Assembly: GCA_945903645.1 (NCBI GenBank)
Contig: CAMDOM010000031.1
Span: forward strand, 1-39,725
DNA length: 39,725 bases
Origin: Chryseobacterium gleum
GTDB taxonomy: Bacteria; Bacteroidota; Bacteroidia; UBA10329
Direction of reading: 5' to 3'
Made by a program: the position numbers and the translations under genes. The notes beneath the pieces are model-generated. The model was not told the origin of the DNA. It saw only the letters and a program-made list of their open reading frames with translations, and made no database searches. Below, one piece after another: positions 8,591 through 17,017 of the stretch (positions are counted from its first letter, which is position 1; each line of letters opens with the position of its first letter).

Positions 8591-9885
8591 TGCCTAAAAT
8601 CTTCTTTTAAATGGGTCGCAAATTTTGCTGCCTGAATACTTCGTTTATACTGTTCCACATTAGTCTCAATGCCTGAAAAAAGGTCAAAATTCCCGTCTAA
8701 ATATTTAAGGTAACACTGCGTGAGAAATTCAGAAACATCAGAAGCATAATCAAAAGATGCACCAGTTTTTGAGCTTTTAAGAATGTTGTTGACCACACCA
8801 TGATCATTTGGAGCCAGCAAAATCTGAGTACCGCTCGCACAATACTCATAAATTCTGCTTGACGTTATTCCTGTTATATCTGGCATGCCAACAAAGAGTA
8901 AAAGATGAGATTGCCGTTCAGCTAGCAGCACCTCGCTATGCGAAATTCTGTTGGTTGTCTCGATATACGGGATAAGTTCATTACTGAAATTCAGCACACG
9001 AGATACTTGTTGGGTATCTATAGCTAATCCTAGAAAACGAATTCTGAAATCATCGCTGCTTATGCTATTTTTTTTGATGAAGTTAGTACAGGCCTGAAGA
9101 AAAATAGATATGTCTTGTATTCTGTAGAGTGTCCCAACATGTGTTATCGTGAATATTGGGTATTTCGGTAGAGCTGGTATGGAATCAAATAAATTATCTT
9201 CAAAACCATTCTCAATAACGCGATAAGGTCTTTGCACAAATTCTCCTATTTCCTTGGCTAAAGGCTCTGATACCGAAGTGATAAACTTGGCTGTCTTAAT
9301 CCATTTTTTTTCGAAAAACCTGTCATACTCATTTAGAATTTTATAGCTAGAGGCTCGCCCCACGAAACTCATTTTACACGTGGTCCATGCATCTCTATAG
9401 TCAGCTATCCATGGAATGTTGAACTTTTTGTTTAAGTGATATCCGATTTTAAATGAAATAAATGGTTGTCCAGATATGATAATCGCGTCAATTTTTTCGT
9501 TCTCGCAAATTTCCTTGGCAATGGAGTACATTTCATGATAACTGGATAGCCTTAAGCTAATGTTTTGAACCAATAGCTCCATAAGGGAAAGAAACTTTCG
9601 AAGAATAATGGCAATTTTCCCAGTATATTTTTGAAATAATAAATCCTTGACCGAAGCTGTATAAGGAACTCTGTGAATGGTACAATTTTCGCACTGCTCA
9701 ACAGTAACTCCCGGTGTAGTTGAGTAGCCAATATCTGTAAAGGTCTTAATGGGGCGCTCCCACTTCCTTGTCACAACTGTACAATTTATACCGTTTTGTG
9801 GAAAATAGCGCGCCCAAGACGCAGTCCTATTAGCTGCGGTGAGCTCGCATGGAGAGAAATAGTACGAAATTATCAGTACGCGCAT
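8587..9885 (-). CDS. Glycosyltransferase, GT4-like (GT-B fold)
   Basis: The protein is predicted to transfer a sugar from a nucleotide donor during surface glycan synthesis, at the cytoplasmic face of the membrane. The N-terminus [12 protein letters not shown] followed by [18 protein letters not shown] is typical of GT4-type acceptor domains. A C-terminal Rossmann half begins around [12 protein letters not shown], and the donor-site region reads [14 protein letters not shown], with a Glu in the usual position. The length is 432 residues. The gene is visibly AT-rich: bases 9421-9480 contain 16 G+C of 60. It heads a two-gene operon with the aminotransferase. Acceptor and donor are unknown. Confidence 0.85.
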   Translation of the reverse strand: MRVLIISYYFSPCELTAANRTASWARYFPQNGINCTVVTRKWERPIKTFTDIGYSTTPGVTVEQCENCTIHRVPYTASVKDLLFQKYTGKIAIILRKFLSLMELLVQNISLRLSSYHEMYSIAKEICENEKIDAIIISGQPFISFKIGYHLNKKFNIPWIADYRDAWTTCKMSFVGRASSYKILNEYDRFFEKKWIKTAKFITSVSEPLAKEIGEFVQRPYRVIENGFEDNLFDSIPALPKYPIFTITHVGTLYRIQDISIFLQACTNFIKKNSISSDDFRIRFLGLAIDTQQVSRVLNFSNELIPYIETTNRISHSEVLLAERQSHLLLFVGMPDITGITSSRIYEYCASGTQILLAPNDHGVVNNILKSSKTGASFDYASDVSEFLTQCYLKYLDGNFDLFSGIETNVEQYKRSIQAAKFATHLKEDFRQ

Positions 9886-10015
9886 GGAGAATTAAAATTC
9901 TTTATTTTTTAAATAACTAATAGTTTATTGTCCCAGGCGCCCTATGAATTGAAGAATTGTTTAGTACTGTTTGCTTCAAGTAGAAATAAATTTTCAATCG
10001 CAAAGAGTATATGAA

Positions 10016-10149
10016 ATGCTTGAAACCGAAGAACTAAATGTAGTCATAGCCAATGATATCAGTAAAAGCGTGTTTAAAAGAGTGGTAAAAGTGCATCCAT
10101 ATTTTTAATCATCACCATATTTGTGGTTTTACTGGTAATGGACTACTAG
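10016..10149 (+). pseudogene. Possible remnant of a small membrane protein, interrupted by a frameshift
   Basis: This lies in the 286-base gap before corA. A short ORF starts at the ATG at 10016 (MLETEELNVV...) and ends at a TAA at 10106 after HPYF. If the run of Ts at 10102-10106 is read one base back, translation continues as LIITIFVVLLVMDY and a TAG at 10147-10149, a convincing hydrophobic tail. This suggests a small charged-plus-membrane-helix protein broken by a one-base loss, or a sequencing error. The rest of the gap (9886-10015) is AT-rich, with a small inverted repeat AGAATT/AATTCT near 9887-9900 and nothing else recognisable. Confidence 0.25.
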
Positions 10150-10171
10150 TTTCCCTTCAACAAATTTCAAC

Positions 10172-11245
10172 ATGCCCCATAAACACCGCATTAAAGAACA
10201 CAGCCGAGCATCCAAAAAAGGTCTTCCACCTGGGGCGTTAATACATATTGGAAAGCCTCACACAGAACCTATTACCATAGAACTGTTTGAATATTCGGAA
10301 GCAATGGTAAAGGAAACAGCGATAACTGATATTGATACCCTGCATTTGTGCAAAGAACCTGGCGCAGTGTCGTGGATAAATGTGACCGGAATACATGATG
10401 CAGAAGTGGTTCGAAAAATAGGGGAAGTGTTTGGTATACACGCTTTGGTGTTAGAAGATGTGTTGAATACCAATCACCGCCCTAAAGTGGAACCACAAGA
10501 TGGCCATGTATTTTTTACCCTAAAAATGATGTGGTATGGCGAAAACGAAGTGTTGAATACGGAACAAGTGAGCATCATTTTTGGAAATCATTATGTTATC
10601 TCTTTTTTAGAGGATAAGGATGATTTATTTGACCCCATACGCGAACGCATTCGCCTGAATACTGGTATTGTGCGCAAGAAAGGGGCCGATTTCCTTGTGT
10701 ACCGCTTGATTGATGTGGTCGTGGATAATTACTTCACTATAATGGAGCGCATTGAGGAGAAGTTAGACAATTTGGAAGAATTGATTACCACTGATAACCA
10801 ACATGACCATATGACGGATATACAAGATGTGAAGCGTGAAATGCTGCGGTTGAGACGGGCTATTTTACCACTTCGTGAGGCTGTCGGAGCACTCGAAAAA
10901 GGAGTTGCTGGTTTAGTTTTACCCAATAATCAGAAGTATTACAAAGATGTGCATGACCATTTGGTGCAACTTATCGATAGTGTGGAAAACGGCCGCGAGG
11001 TATTGGGTATGGTGATGGATTTATACCTCGCCAACATGAACAACCGCATGAACAACGTGATGAAGGTACTTACCGTTGTCAGCACCATTTTCATTCCGCT
11101 AACTTTTGTTGTGGGTGTTTATGGAATGAACTTCGACACTATGCCCGAACTACGTTGGCACTACGGCTACTTCATCATCATGGGCTTTATGGCACTTTTG
11201 GTGGTGATTATGCTGGTTTACTTCCGAAGAAAAAAGTGGCTTTGA
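10172..11245 (+). CDS. corA: Magnesium/cobalt transporter CorA
   Basis: CorA forms a homopentameric inner-membrane channel that takes up Mg2+ (also Co2+ and Ni2+). The long cytoplasmic N-terminal domain is rich in acidic residues, and a long stalk helix runs from about residue 190 to 290. Two C-terminal membrane helices follow, the first ending in the selectivity motif YGMN (near residue 318) and the second ending in the basic tail RRKKWL. The length of 357 is typical. The start MPHKHRIKEHSRASKK is basic and unusually polar but in frame with a good ATG. The gene is monocistronic and ends two bases before the convergent acyl-CoA dehydrogenase gene. Confidence 0.95.
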   Translation: MPHKHRIKEHSRASKKGLPPGALIHIGKPHTEPITIELFEYSEAMVKETAITDIDTLHLCKEPGAVSWINVTGIHDAEVVRKIGEVFGIHALVLEDVLNTNHRPKVEPQDGHVFFTLKMMWYGENEVLNTEQVSIIFGNHYVISFLEDKDDLFDPIRERIRLNTGIVRKKGADFLVYRLIDVVVDNYFTIMERIEEKLDNLEELITTDNQHDHMTDIQDVKREMLRLRRAILPLREAVGALEKGVAGLVLPNNQKYYKDVHDHLVQLIDSVENGREVLGMVMDLYLANMNNRMNNVMKVLTVVSTIFIPLTFVVGVYGMNFDTMPELRWHYGYFIIMGFMALLVVIMLVYFRRKKWL

Positions 11246-11247
11246 GA

Positions 11248-13038
11248 TTAAAACACATACCCACCTTCCTTCACCATATACACCGTAATTTCTCTGCGGA
11301 ATTGCTTGGGGTTGATGGCGTAGGATTTGAGCAGTTTGCCAACAATAAACTTGGCTATTGTTTGTTCAAAGCCATCGGTGTAGGCCATAATTGCGTCTAG
11401 CGCGCTTTTGCGGGTACGCTCTACTGCTTCATATAGATACACTTGTAGCATTTTGTGCTGTATAGCAAGTTTCTCTTTGTCTGCGGTATGCTCTATTTCC
11501 AGTTTGCGCATTTTGAGGTAGGCCGAATCGCAGATAAATGCATCGGCTAGCATGTCGGCTAGGTTCATCACTATTTCTTGCTCGTCCACCATGGCTTTGC
11601 CTAGCTTTTTGCCTGCTGCGCCAGAGATGAACATGAAAACGTCTTTGATGGCTTGCACAATACGTGCTTCCTCTTCCTTTCCGCTTTTCTCTCCAAGAAA
11701 AATGGAGGCAATAACGCGCCTTTGCACGTTTTTAGCCTCGCCCATGAGGTCAATCTCTTTGGTTTTGAGGGCGCGCTTGGTAAGTTCCGCCACCGACAGC
11801 ATGCGGTTTATTTCGTTGGTACCTTCATAAATGCGCGTGATGCGTGCATCCCGGTAGGCCTGCTCTATGCCTGTTTCGGCAGAGTAGCCCATTCCGCCAT
11901 AAATCTGCAAGGTTTCGTCCACCACAAAGTCGGCATTTTCGGAGCCTTTCACCTTTAGGATGGCACATTCAATGGCATATTCGCGAATAGATTGCAGCTT
12001 GGATTCTTGAGCGCTCATGCCACCTTTCTTAAATTCTTCGCATTTCAAGTCGATGTCGCGGCCAATGCGGAATAATCCCGCATCTACGCAAAACACCCTG
12101 CTGGCCATTTCTCCAAGCTTGTGTTGCATTGCTCCAAATTGAACGATGGCAGTGTCGAATTGTTTGCGTTCTGAGGCATAGGCAATGGCTTTATCTATGG
12201 CAAATTTGCAACCTCCGTTGGTGCCTGCTGCTAGCTTGATGCGGCCTGTGTTCAATATGTTCAGCGCCATTAAGAAGCCTTCTTGCCGCTTGCCCAGCAT
12301 GTTTTCTACGGGAATAGGACAATCGGAAAAGAACACCTGAACGGTGCTGCTGCCCTTTATGCCCAGTTTTTTTTCTTCGGCACCAATAGTCACCCCACCA
12401 AAGGTTTTTTCAACGATGAAAGCCGTTAGGTTTTTATCGCCCGCCACCTTGGCAAACACAATGAAGATGTCGGCAAAACCTCCGTTGGTAATCCACATCT
12501 TTTGGCCGTTCATAATGTAATGTGTGCCTTCGGTATTGAGCACCACTTCCGTTTTGCCGCTGTTCGCATCACTGCCAGCTGTTGGTTCTGTAAGGCAATA
12601 GCTGGCCTTGAGTTGGGCAGATGCCACTCCGGGCAAATATTTGGCCTGCTGTTCGGGAGTTCCATAATATACAATGGGCAAAGAACCGATGCTGGTTTGC
12701 GCCCCAATGGTTGTGGCAAACGAAAGCCCTAGCGCGATTTGCTCGCCAAACACTAGTCCAGTGTTAAAATCTAAATCCATGCCGCCAAATTCCTCTGCAA
12801 TACTCACTCCGCAAAAACCCAACTCGGCCGACTTTTCTAGCAATGCCACAATTTCCTCACGGTCTTTGGTGGCTTCCAGTTCGCGGCCACGTTTCATCAT
12901 CGGTTCCTGAATCTCTTTGATGCAGAATTCCTTTACCATTTCGGCAATGCTGCGTTGTTCTTCGGTAAATTCTTCACGAATGAAGATGTCCTTCGGGTTG
13001 CCTTGACCAATTATGAATGAACCGCCTTTAAGTGCCAT
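11248..13038 (-). CDS. Acyl-CoA dehydrogenase family protein (about 600 residues, long form)
   Basis: This is an FAD enzyme that oxidises acyl-CoA to trans-2-enoyl-CoA, the first step of beta-oxidation. Domains in order are an N-terminal helical domain (EEQRSIAEMVKEF), a middle beta domain with YCLTEPTAGSDA and KMWITNGGFADIF, a C-terminal helical domain with ASERKQFD, QIYGGMGYSAETGIEQAYRD and the IYEGTNEINRML motif carrying the catalytic Glu, and a C-terminal helical extension of about 150 residues. That extension resembles very-long-chain dehydrogenases (VLCAD/ACAD9). The length of 596 fits that long class, common in Bacteroidota. It is monocistronic, with its start facing the T9SS protein gene at 13204. 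Chain-length specificity is not readable. Confidence 0.93.
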   Translation of the reverse strand: MALKGGSFIIGQGNPKDIFIREEFTEEQRSIAEMVKEFCIKEIQEPMMKRGRELEATKDREEIVALLEKSAELGFCGVSIAEEFGGMDLDFNTGLVFGEQIALGLSFATTIGAQTSIGSLPIVYYGTPEQQAKYLPGVASAQLKASYCLTEPTAGSDANSGKTEVVLNTEGTHYIMNGQKMWITNGGFADIFIVFAKVAGDKNLTAFIVEKTFGGVTIGAEEKKLGIKGSSTVQVFFSDCPIPVENMLGKRQEGFLMALNILNTGRIKLAAGTNGGCKFAIDKAIAYASERKQFDTAIVQFGAMQHKLGEMASRVFCVDAGLFRIGRDIDLKCEEFKKGGMSAQESKLQSIREYAIECAILKVKGSENADFVVDETLQIYGGMGYSAETGIEQAYRDARITRIYEGTNEINRMLSVAELTKRALKTKEIDLMGEAKNVQRRVIASIFLGEKSGKEEEARIVQAIKDVFMFISGAAGKKLGKAMVDEQEIVMNLADMLADAFICDSAYLKMRKLEIEHTADKEKLAIQHKMLQVYLYEAVERTRKSALDAIMAYTDGFEQTIAKFIVGKLLKSYAINPKQFRREITVYMVKEGGYVF

Positions 13039-13203
13039 GATTTTCTATTTGAGGGCACGAAAGTAAGAAAATGGAATGCACGCATTCTAATTAAGCGATT
13101 GGCTATGTTTACTTGGTTAGTGATAGAAATTTTATGGACTATCAGATTTCAAGAAAATAGTACCTTCCCACCCTCAAAGTGCTCATTTCTAAAAAAATAT
13201 CCC

Positions 13204-15240
13204 ATGAAAAAGCTTTATTCCTTCCTTATTGGATTGTTGTTGGCCGCCACTACAGTGCATGGACAAACGTGTTATGAAGTAGTTCAAATGCCCTTTTATC
13301 CGTTTCCTTTTATTGAAGGGAACAACACCAACTTGGTGAGCGATGACGTGAACAGCGATACAATTCCAGTGGGATTCGACTTCTGTTATTTTGGAACTAC
13401 TTATTCTCATGTTATAATTTCCTCCAATGGGTACATAAGTTTCGATACTTCACAGGCAAATATGGGTTCGCCATGGACTATCAATGCGCCAGTTCCGAAT
13501 GATCAAGCCCCGCGAAATGCTATTATGGTGCCGTGGCAAGATATAAACCCTGGTGCATCCTCTGGGGGAATTAATTATGCGATGTACGGGATTGCCCCAT
13601 ACCGTAAGTTTGTTGTAGGCTACAAGGATGTCGCCATGTTTTCCTGCACCGATTTATTCTTCTCAAATCAAGTGGTGCTTTATGAAACATTGAACATCAT
13701 TGATGTAAATATTGCTTCTCGTCCACTTTGTGAAACATGGAATGGTGGTGCTGGAATTGAAGGTATTAGCAATGCCGATGGAACTGAAGCGTATGTGGCG
13801 CCAGGAAGAAACTATCCAGAGTTGTGGACTAGCACGGGCGATTCTTATCGCTTTATTCCAGAATGCTATTGCGCTGCCCCAGATGCGATGCAAGCAGGTG
13901 ATGTGGTTGGTAAAGTATTTTGGGACTACAATCAAGATTGCGTGCTCGATGCGGGTGAGCCCGGTATACCTAATGTTCGGTTCGATATTCAACCCGGTGA
14001 TGGCATTATTTGGAGTGGCTACCAAGGCAACATCGCCTTTACGGCCGAACCCAGCATTTTTACTTTGGAGCACAGTGCCAATAATCCATGGTATATCTCC
14101 AACATTTGCCCCATGGCCCCTGTAGATGTAGCTGTAGTAGCCGATCAAACTGTTGGGCCATTCCTTTGGGGTGATACCATTATTCCTTTTCAAGACCTAA
14201 CAGTTTCCGTAGGAACCACTTGGTTGGCAACCTGTTTCACCAGTCAACAGCAAATTACAGTGTGCAACAATGGAAATATTCCTACTTCCAATGTAACCTT
14301 AAAGGTTATTCTTCCTGACATGCTTAGTCTGCCTGAGGCCAACTATCCTTATGTTCAGAATGGCGACACGTTGGAGTGGTTATTCGATTGGATGGATCCA
14401 GGCGAATGTAGGCAGGTAGCAATCACCGACTCTGTGCCGTGCGACCCCAATTTGTTGAATGAGGTGGCCTGCATTTCTGCTTGGGTATCGGCCGATACGT
14501 CTGATGTGGATATGGTCAATAACAGCGACCAGGGTTGCTTAACTATTCTAGCATCTTATGACCCCAACGATAAGCAGGTGCGCATTGCAGGTTTGGCTGG
14601 TGTTCCTTACACAGAATCCCATGATGTCGCTGCTGATAATAGTTTGGAATATCTCATTCGGTTCCAAAATACTGGTTCTGCCCCCGCCTATAATATTACG
14701 GTTGTAGATACGTTGGATACCGCACTCGACCCACAATCCATTGTTCCCGGAGCTTCAAGTCATTTTTACACTGCCGAACTGCGTGGCAATGTGCTATTCT
14801 TTCATTTTCCTGCAATCTTTTTACCCGATTCCACTAGCGACCCACTTGGTAGTCAAGGCTGGGTAGATTTCACCATAAATCAAGCGTTTGGTAACCAAAT
14901 GGGGACCATTATCCCCAATACTGCAGCTATCTATTTCGATAATAACGAACCTGTGGTAACAGCACCATCCTACAGCATCATTACAGGGTTGGTTGGGTTA
15001 GATGAGTTGAATGTAACATTTAGTCTGTTCCCAAATCCCACCCAATCGGAGTTCAGAGTTCTTGCTTCTAACTTTGCTAACGTTACCGTTGAGGTAATAG
15101 ACATAAATGGTCGAATCATTTTAACACAAACCAATTATATAGGGCAACCAATTGATGTTTCTAGCTTGGCGCAAGGTATTTATCCTGTGCGGGTCAAATC
15201 ACCTAAAGGCATTAGCACCAGCAAGCTGATTCGAAACTAA
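13204..15240 (+). CDS. Secreted T9SS type A sorting-domain protein with DUF11-like/DUF7619 domain
   Basis: The frame is open from 13099, but the ATG at 13204 gives a proper signal peptide (MKKLYSFLIGLLLAATTVHG, then Q). After an N-terminal beta-rich domain of about 220 residues (EGNNTNL...; SSNGYISFDT, as in nidogen-like or calcium-binding extracellular modules) comes GKVFWDYNQDCVLDAGEPGIP, an SdrD/Cna-B-like start with Ca-binding-type Asp residues. Two conserved-repeat modules of the DUF11 type follow; the SYDPNDKQV block is characteristic. The C-terminus FSLFPNPTQSEF...IDINGRI...LAQGIYPVRV...LIRN is a type A T9SS sorting domain. The protein is therefore predicted to be exported by T9SS and attached to the cell surface, probably as an adhesin. 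It has no catalytic motif. Confidence 0.88.
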   Translation: MKKLYSFLIGLLLAATTVHGQTCYEVVQMPFYPFPFIEGNNTNLVSDDVNSDTIPVGFDFCYFGTTYSHVIISSNGYISFDTSQANMGSPWTINAPVPNDQAPRNAIMVPWQDINPGASSGGINYAMYGIAPYRKFVVGYKDVAMFSCTDLFFSNQVVLYETLNIIDVNIASRPLCETWNGGAGIEGISNADGTEAYVAPGRNYPELWTSTGDSYRFIPECYCAAPDAMQAGDVVGKVFWDYNQDCVLDAGEPGIPNVRFDIQPGDGIIWSGYQGNIAFTAEPSIFTLEHSANNPWYISNICPMAPVDVAVVADQTVGPFLWGDTIIPFQDLTVSVGTTWLATCFTSQQQITVCNNGNIPTSNVTLKVILPDMLSLPEANYPYVQNGDTLEWLFDWMDPGECRQVAITDSVPCDPNLLNEVACISAWVSADTSDVDMVNNSDQGCLTILASYDPNDKQVRIAGLAGVPYTESHDVAADNSLEYLIRFQNTGSAPAYNITVVDTLDTALDPQSIVPGASSHFYTAELRGNVLFFHFPAIFLPDSTSDPLGSQGWVDFTINQAFGNQMGTIIPNTAAIYFDNNEPVVTAPSYSIITGLVGLDELNVTFSLFPNPTQSEFRVLASNFANVTVEVIDINGRIILTQTNYIGQPIDVSSLAQGIYPVRVKSPKGISTSKLIRN

Positions 15241-15348
15241 ACGTGAATGGTGCGTGAGAATAGTTATCCTATTTTCGACCCCTGTTTGCTGTTTCCTCAT
15301 TCCAGTTACATGATATTGTGATGTCGTGTTAAACTTACGGCAACCTAT

Positions 15349-15370
15349 ACGTCACTCTTCACACGTCACT
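15349..15370. repeat. Short direct repeat upstream of the NtrC-type regulator gene
   Basis: ACGTCACT occurs at 15349-15356 and again at 15363-15370, a 14-base period, ending nine bases before the ATG at 15379. It could be an operator or simply chance. No -24/-12 sigma-54 promoter (GG-N10-GC) was recognised beside it. Confidence 0.3.
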
Positions 15371-15378
15371 TTCAACCC

Positions 15379-16545
15379 ATGCCCAAAGCCCTCATTATCG
15401 ATGACGAACGCGCTATCCGCAGCGCCATCCGCGAGATACTCGAATATGAAAAGATAGAGGTCGATGAGGCCGAGGACGGCCTGCAAGGCGTGGTGAAGGT
15501 GAAAGGCGCGAAGTATGACGTCATCCTCTGCGACATCAAAATGCCTAAGATGGACGGCACCGAAGTGCTCGACCGCATCATTCTCCTCGCGCCCGACACC
15601 CCTGTTGTGATGATTTCGGGGCATGGAACCATAGAAACTGCTGTAGATGCCCTCAAAAAAGGTGCGTACGATTACATCGCCAAGCCGCTTGATTTGAATC
15701 GCCTGTTAGTGTCCGTGCGCAATGCGTTAGACAGAGGTTCGCTTGTAGCCGAAACCAAAGTGCTGCGCAAAAAGGTGGGCAATGGCCGTGGTGCCGAAAT
15801 GATTGGCGCATCCGAAGGATTGACCCGCGTGCGCGAAATGATTGAGAAAGTAGCACCTACCGATGCGCGTGTATTGGTCACTGGCCCCAACGGCAGCGGC
15901 AAGGAACTTGTGGCCCGCGCCATCCATGCCAAAAGCAACCGCTCCGATGGCCCTTTGATAGAGGTGAACTGCGCGGCCATTCCTTCCGAACTCATCGAAA
16001 GCGAACTCTTTGGTCACGAAAAAGGCGCCTTCACATCGGCCATCAAGCAGAAAAACGGCAACTTCGAAACCGCTACAGGTGGCACACTTTTCTTAGACGA
16101 AATAGGCGACATGAGCCTCTCGGCCCAAGCCAAGGTGCTGCGCGCATTGCAAGAAGGCAAAATAACCAGAGTAGGAGGGGAGAAGGAAATTAAAGTGGAT
16201 GTGCGCATTATTGCCGCCACCAACAAAGACCTCCGCAAAGAAATAGAAGCGGGCAACTTCCGCGAAGACTTGTACCATCGCCTCAGCGTCATTCTCATTC
16301 ATGTGCCATCGCTCAACGACCGCAAAGACGATATTCCGCTATTGGTTAATCATTTTCTACGCATCATAGCCGAAGAGCAAGGCACCACCGCCAAAGCCCT
16401 AGAGCCCGATGCCTTAATCATGCTCAAAGACTACAACTGGACGGGCAACATCCGCGAACTGCGCAACGTGGTCGAACGGCTCATCATCCTATCGGGCAAA
16501 TCCATTACCCGAAAGGATGTGGAATTGTATGTGATGCCCAAATAA
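15379..16545 (+). CDS. NtrC-family response regulator with sigma-54 AAA+ domain and no DNA-binding domain
   Basis: The protein has a receiver domain at residues 1-120 with acidic pocket Asp8/Asp9, phospho-acceptor Asp52, Ser80 and Lys102. It is followed by an AAA+ sigma-54 activator domain with a Walker A loop GPNGSGKE (169-176), the sigma-54-contacting loop GAFTSA (216-221), Walker B TLFLDE (236-241) and the FREDLYHRL region. It ends at residue 388, just after NWTGNIRELRNVVERL and about ten more residues. The usual C-terminal Fis-type helix-turn-helix is therefore absent. It may act from solution on RpoN holoenzyme, as a few NtrC-like proteins do. The gene is clearly more G+C-rich than its surroundings (33 G+C of 60 at 15421-15480). 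No histidine kinase gene is adjacent. Confidence 0.9.
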   Translation: MPKALIIDDERAIRSAIREILEYEKIEVDEAEDGLQGVVKVKGAKYDVILCDIKMPKMDGTEVLDRIILLAPDTPVVMISGHGTIETAVDALKKGAYDYIAKPLDLNRLLVSVRNALDRGSLVAETKVLRKKVGNGRGAEMIGASEGLTRVREMIEKVAPTDARVLVTGPNGSGKELVARAIHAKSNRSDGPLIEVNCAAIPSELIESELFGHEKGAFTSAIKQKNGNFETATGGTLFLDEIGDMSLSAQAKVLRALQEGKITRVGGEKEIKVDVRIIAATNKDLRKEIEAGNFREDLYHRLSVILIHVPSLNDRKDDIPLLVNHFLRIIAEEQGTTAKALEPDALIMLKDYNWTGNIRELRNVVERLIILSGKSITRKDVELYVMPK

Positions 16546-16594
16546 GCCCGTATATTAAGCACTTTCGCACTTCATTATATTCCATACTTAAGCC

Positions 16595-16930
16595 ATGTCT
16601 TCCTTACCAGCTTGCCCTTCTTGCAAATCTCCATACACCTACGAAATGGACGATAAACTCGTCTGTCCCGAATGCGCCTTTGAGTGGACACCTGAAGTGG
16701 AAATTGAGTCAGCTGGCTTGATTGTAAAAGATTCTAATGGCAACATCCTCGCGGATGGCGACACAGTAGTGGTCATCAAAGACCTGCCTGTGAAAGGTGC
16801 ACCAAAATCAATCAAGGCAGGTACTAAGGTCAAGAGCATCCACCTCACCACAGGCGACCACAACATCGACTGTCGCATAGATGGCTTCGGTCAAATGGCA
16901 CTAAAATCGGAGTTTGTGCGGAAGGCGTAG
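16595..16930 (+). CDS. yjdM: Zinc-ribbon protein YjdM (formerly PhnA)
   Basis: This is a small cytoplasmic protein of the YjdM family, once named PhnA for alkylphosphonate uptake, although a role in phosphonate metabolism is not supported for the E. coli member. An N-terminal zinc ribbon is formed by CPSC (Cys7, Cys10) and CPEC (Cys24, Cys27). It is followed by a small beta-barrel with [49 protein letters not shown] and the terminal LKSEFVRKA, all diagnostic. The length of 111 is standard. The gene follows the regulator after 49 bases and may be co-transcribed with it; both share the G+C-rich codon choice. Confidence 0.93.
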   Translation: MSSLPACPSCKSPYTYEMDDKLVCPECAFEWTPEVEIESAGLIVKDSNGNILADGDTVVVIKDLPVKGAPKSIKAGTKVKSIHLTTGDHNIDCRIDGFGQMALKSEFVRKA

Positions 16931-16941
16931 GGTTTCCCTCA

Positions 16942-16974
16942 AGCTTTGTCAAACTTTGGAAGTTTGACAAAGCT
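16942..16974. repeat. Perfect 15-bp palindrome, REP-like hairpin
   Basis: AGCTTTGTCAAACTT (16942-16956) and AAGTTTGACAAAGCT (16960-16974) are exact reverse complements around a TGG loop. It lies between the yjdM stop and the convergent hydrolase gene. There is no T-run on either side, so it is not a classical intrinsic terminator, though it could still slow transcription. The length and perfection suggest a dispersed palindromic repeat. Confidence 0.8.
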
Positions 16975-17017
16975 GAATTCCTCACATCTGATATCTGTTA
17001 TCTGAAGTCTAAATTTC

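Noticed and set aside
11552-12910. Several long plus-strand open frames opposite the acyl-CoA dehydrogenase gene
   Set aside because: They are shadows of the codon bias of the real gene; their translations look like nonsense Ser/Ala/Arg-rich sequence.
13663-14193. A 176-codon minus-strand open frame opposite the T9SS protein gene
   Set aside because: It lies inside a well-supported gene, and its translation has no domain signature.
15352-16302. Minus-strand open frames opposite the NtrC-type regulator
   Set aside because: High G+C removes stops from the antisense strand; the plus-strand product has all catalytic motifs.
16942-16974. Calling the 15-bp palindrome an intrinsic terminator
   Set aside because: No T-tract follows on either strand.
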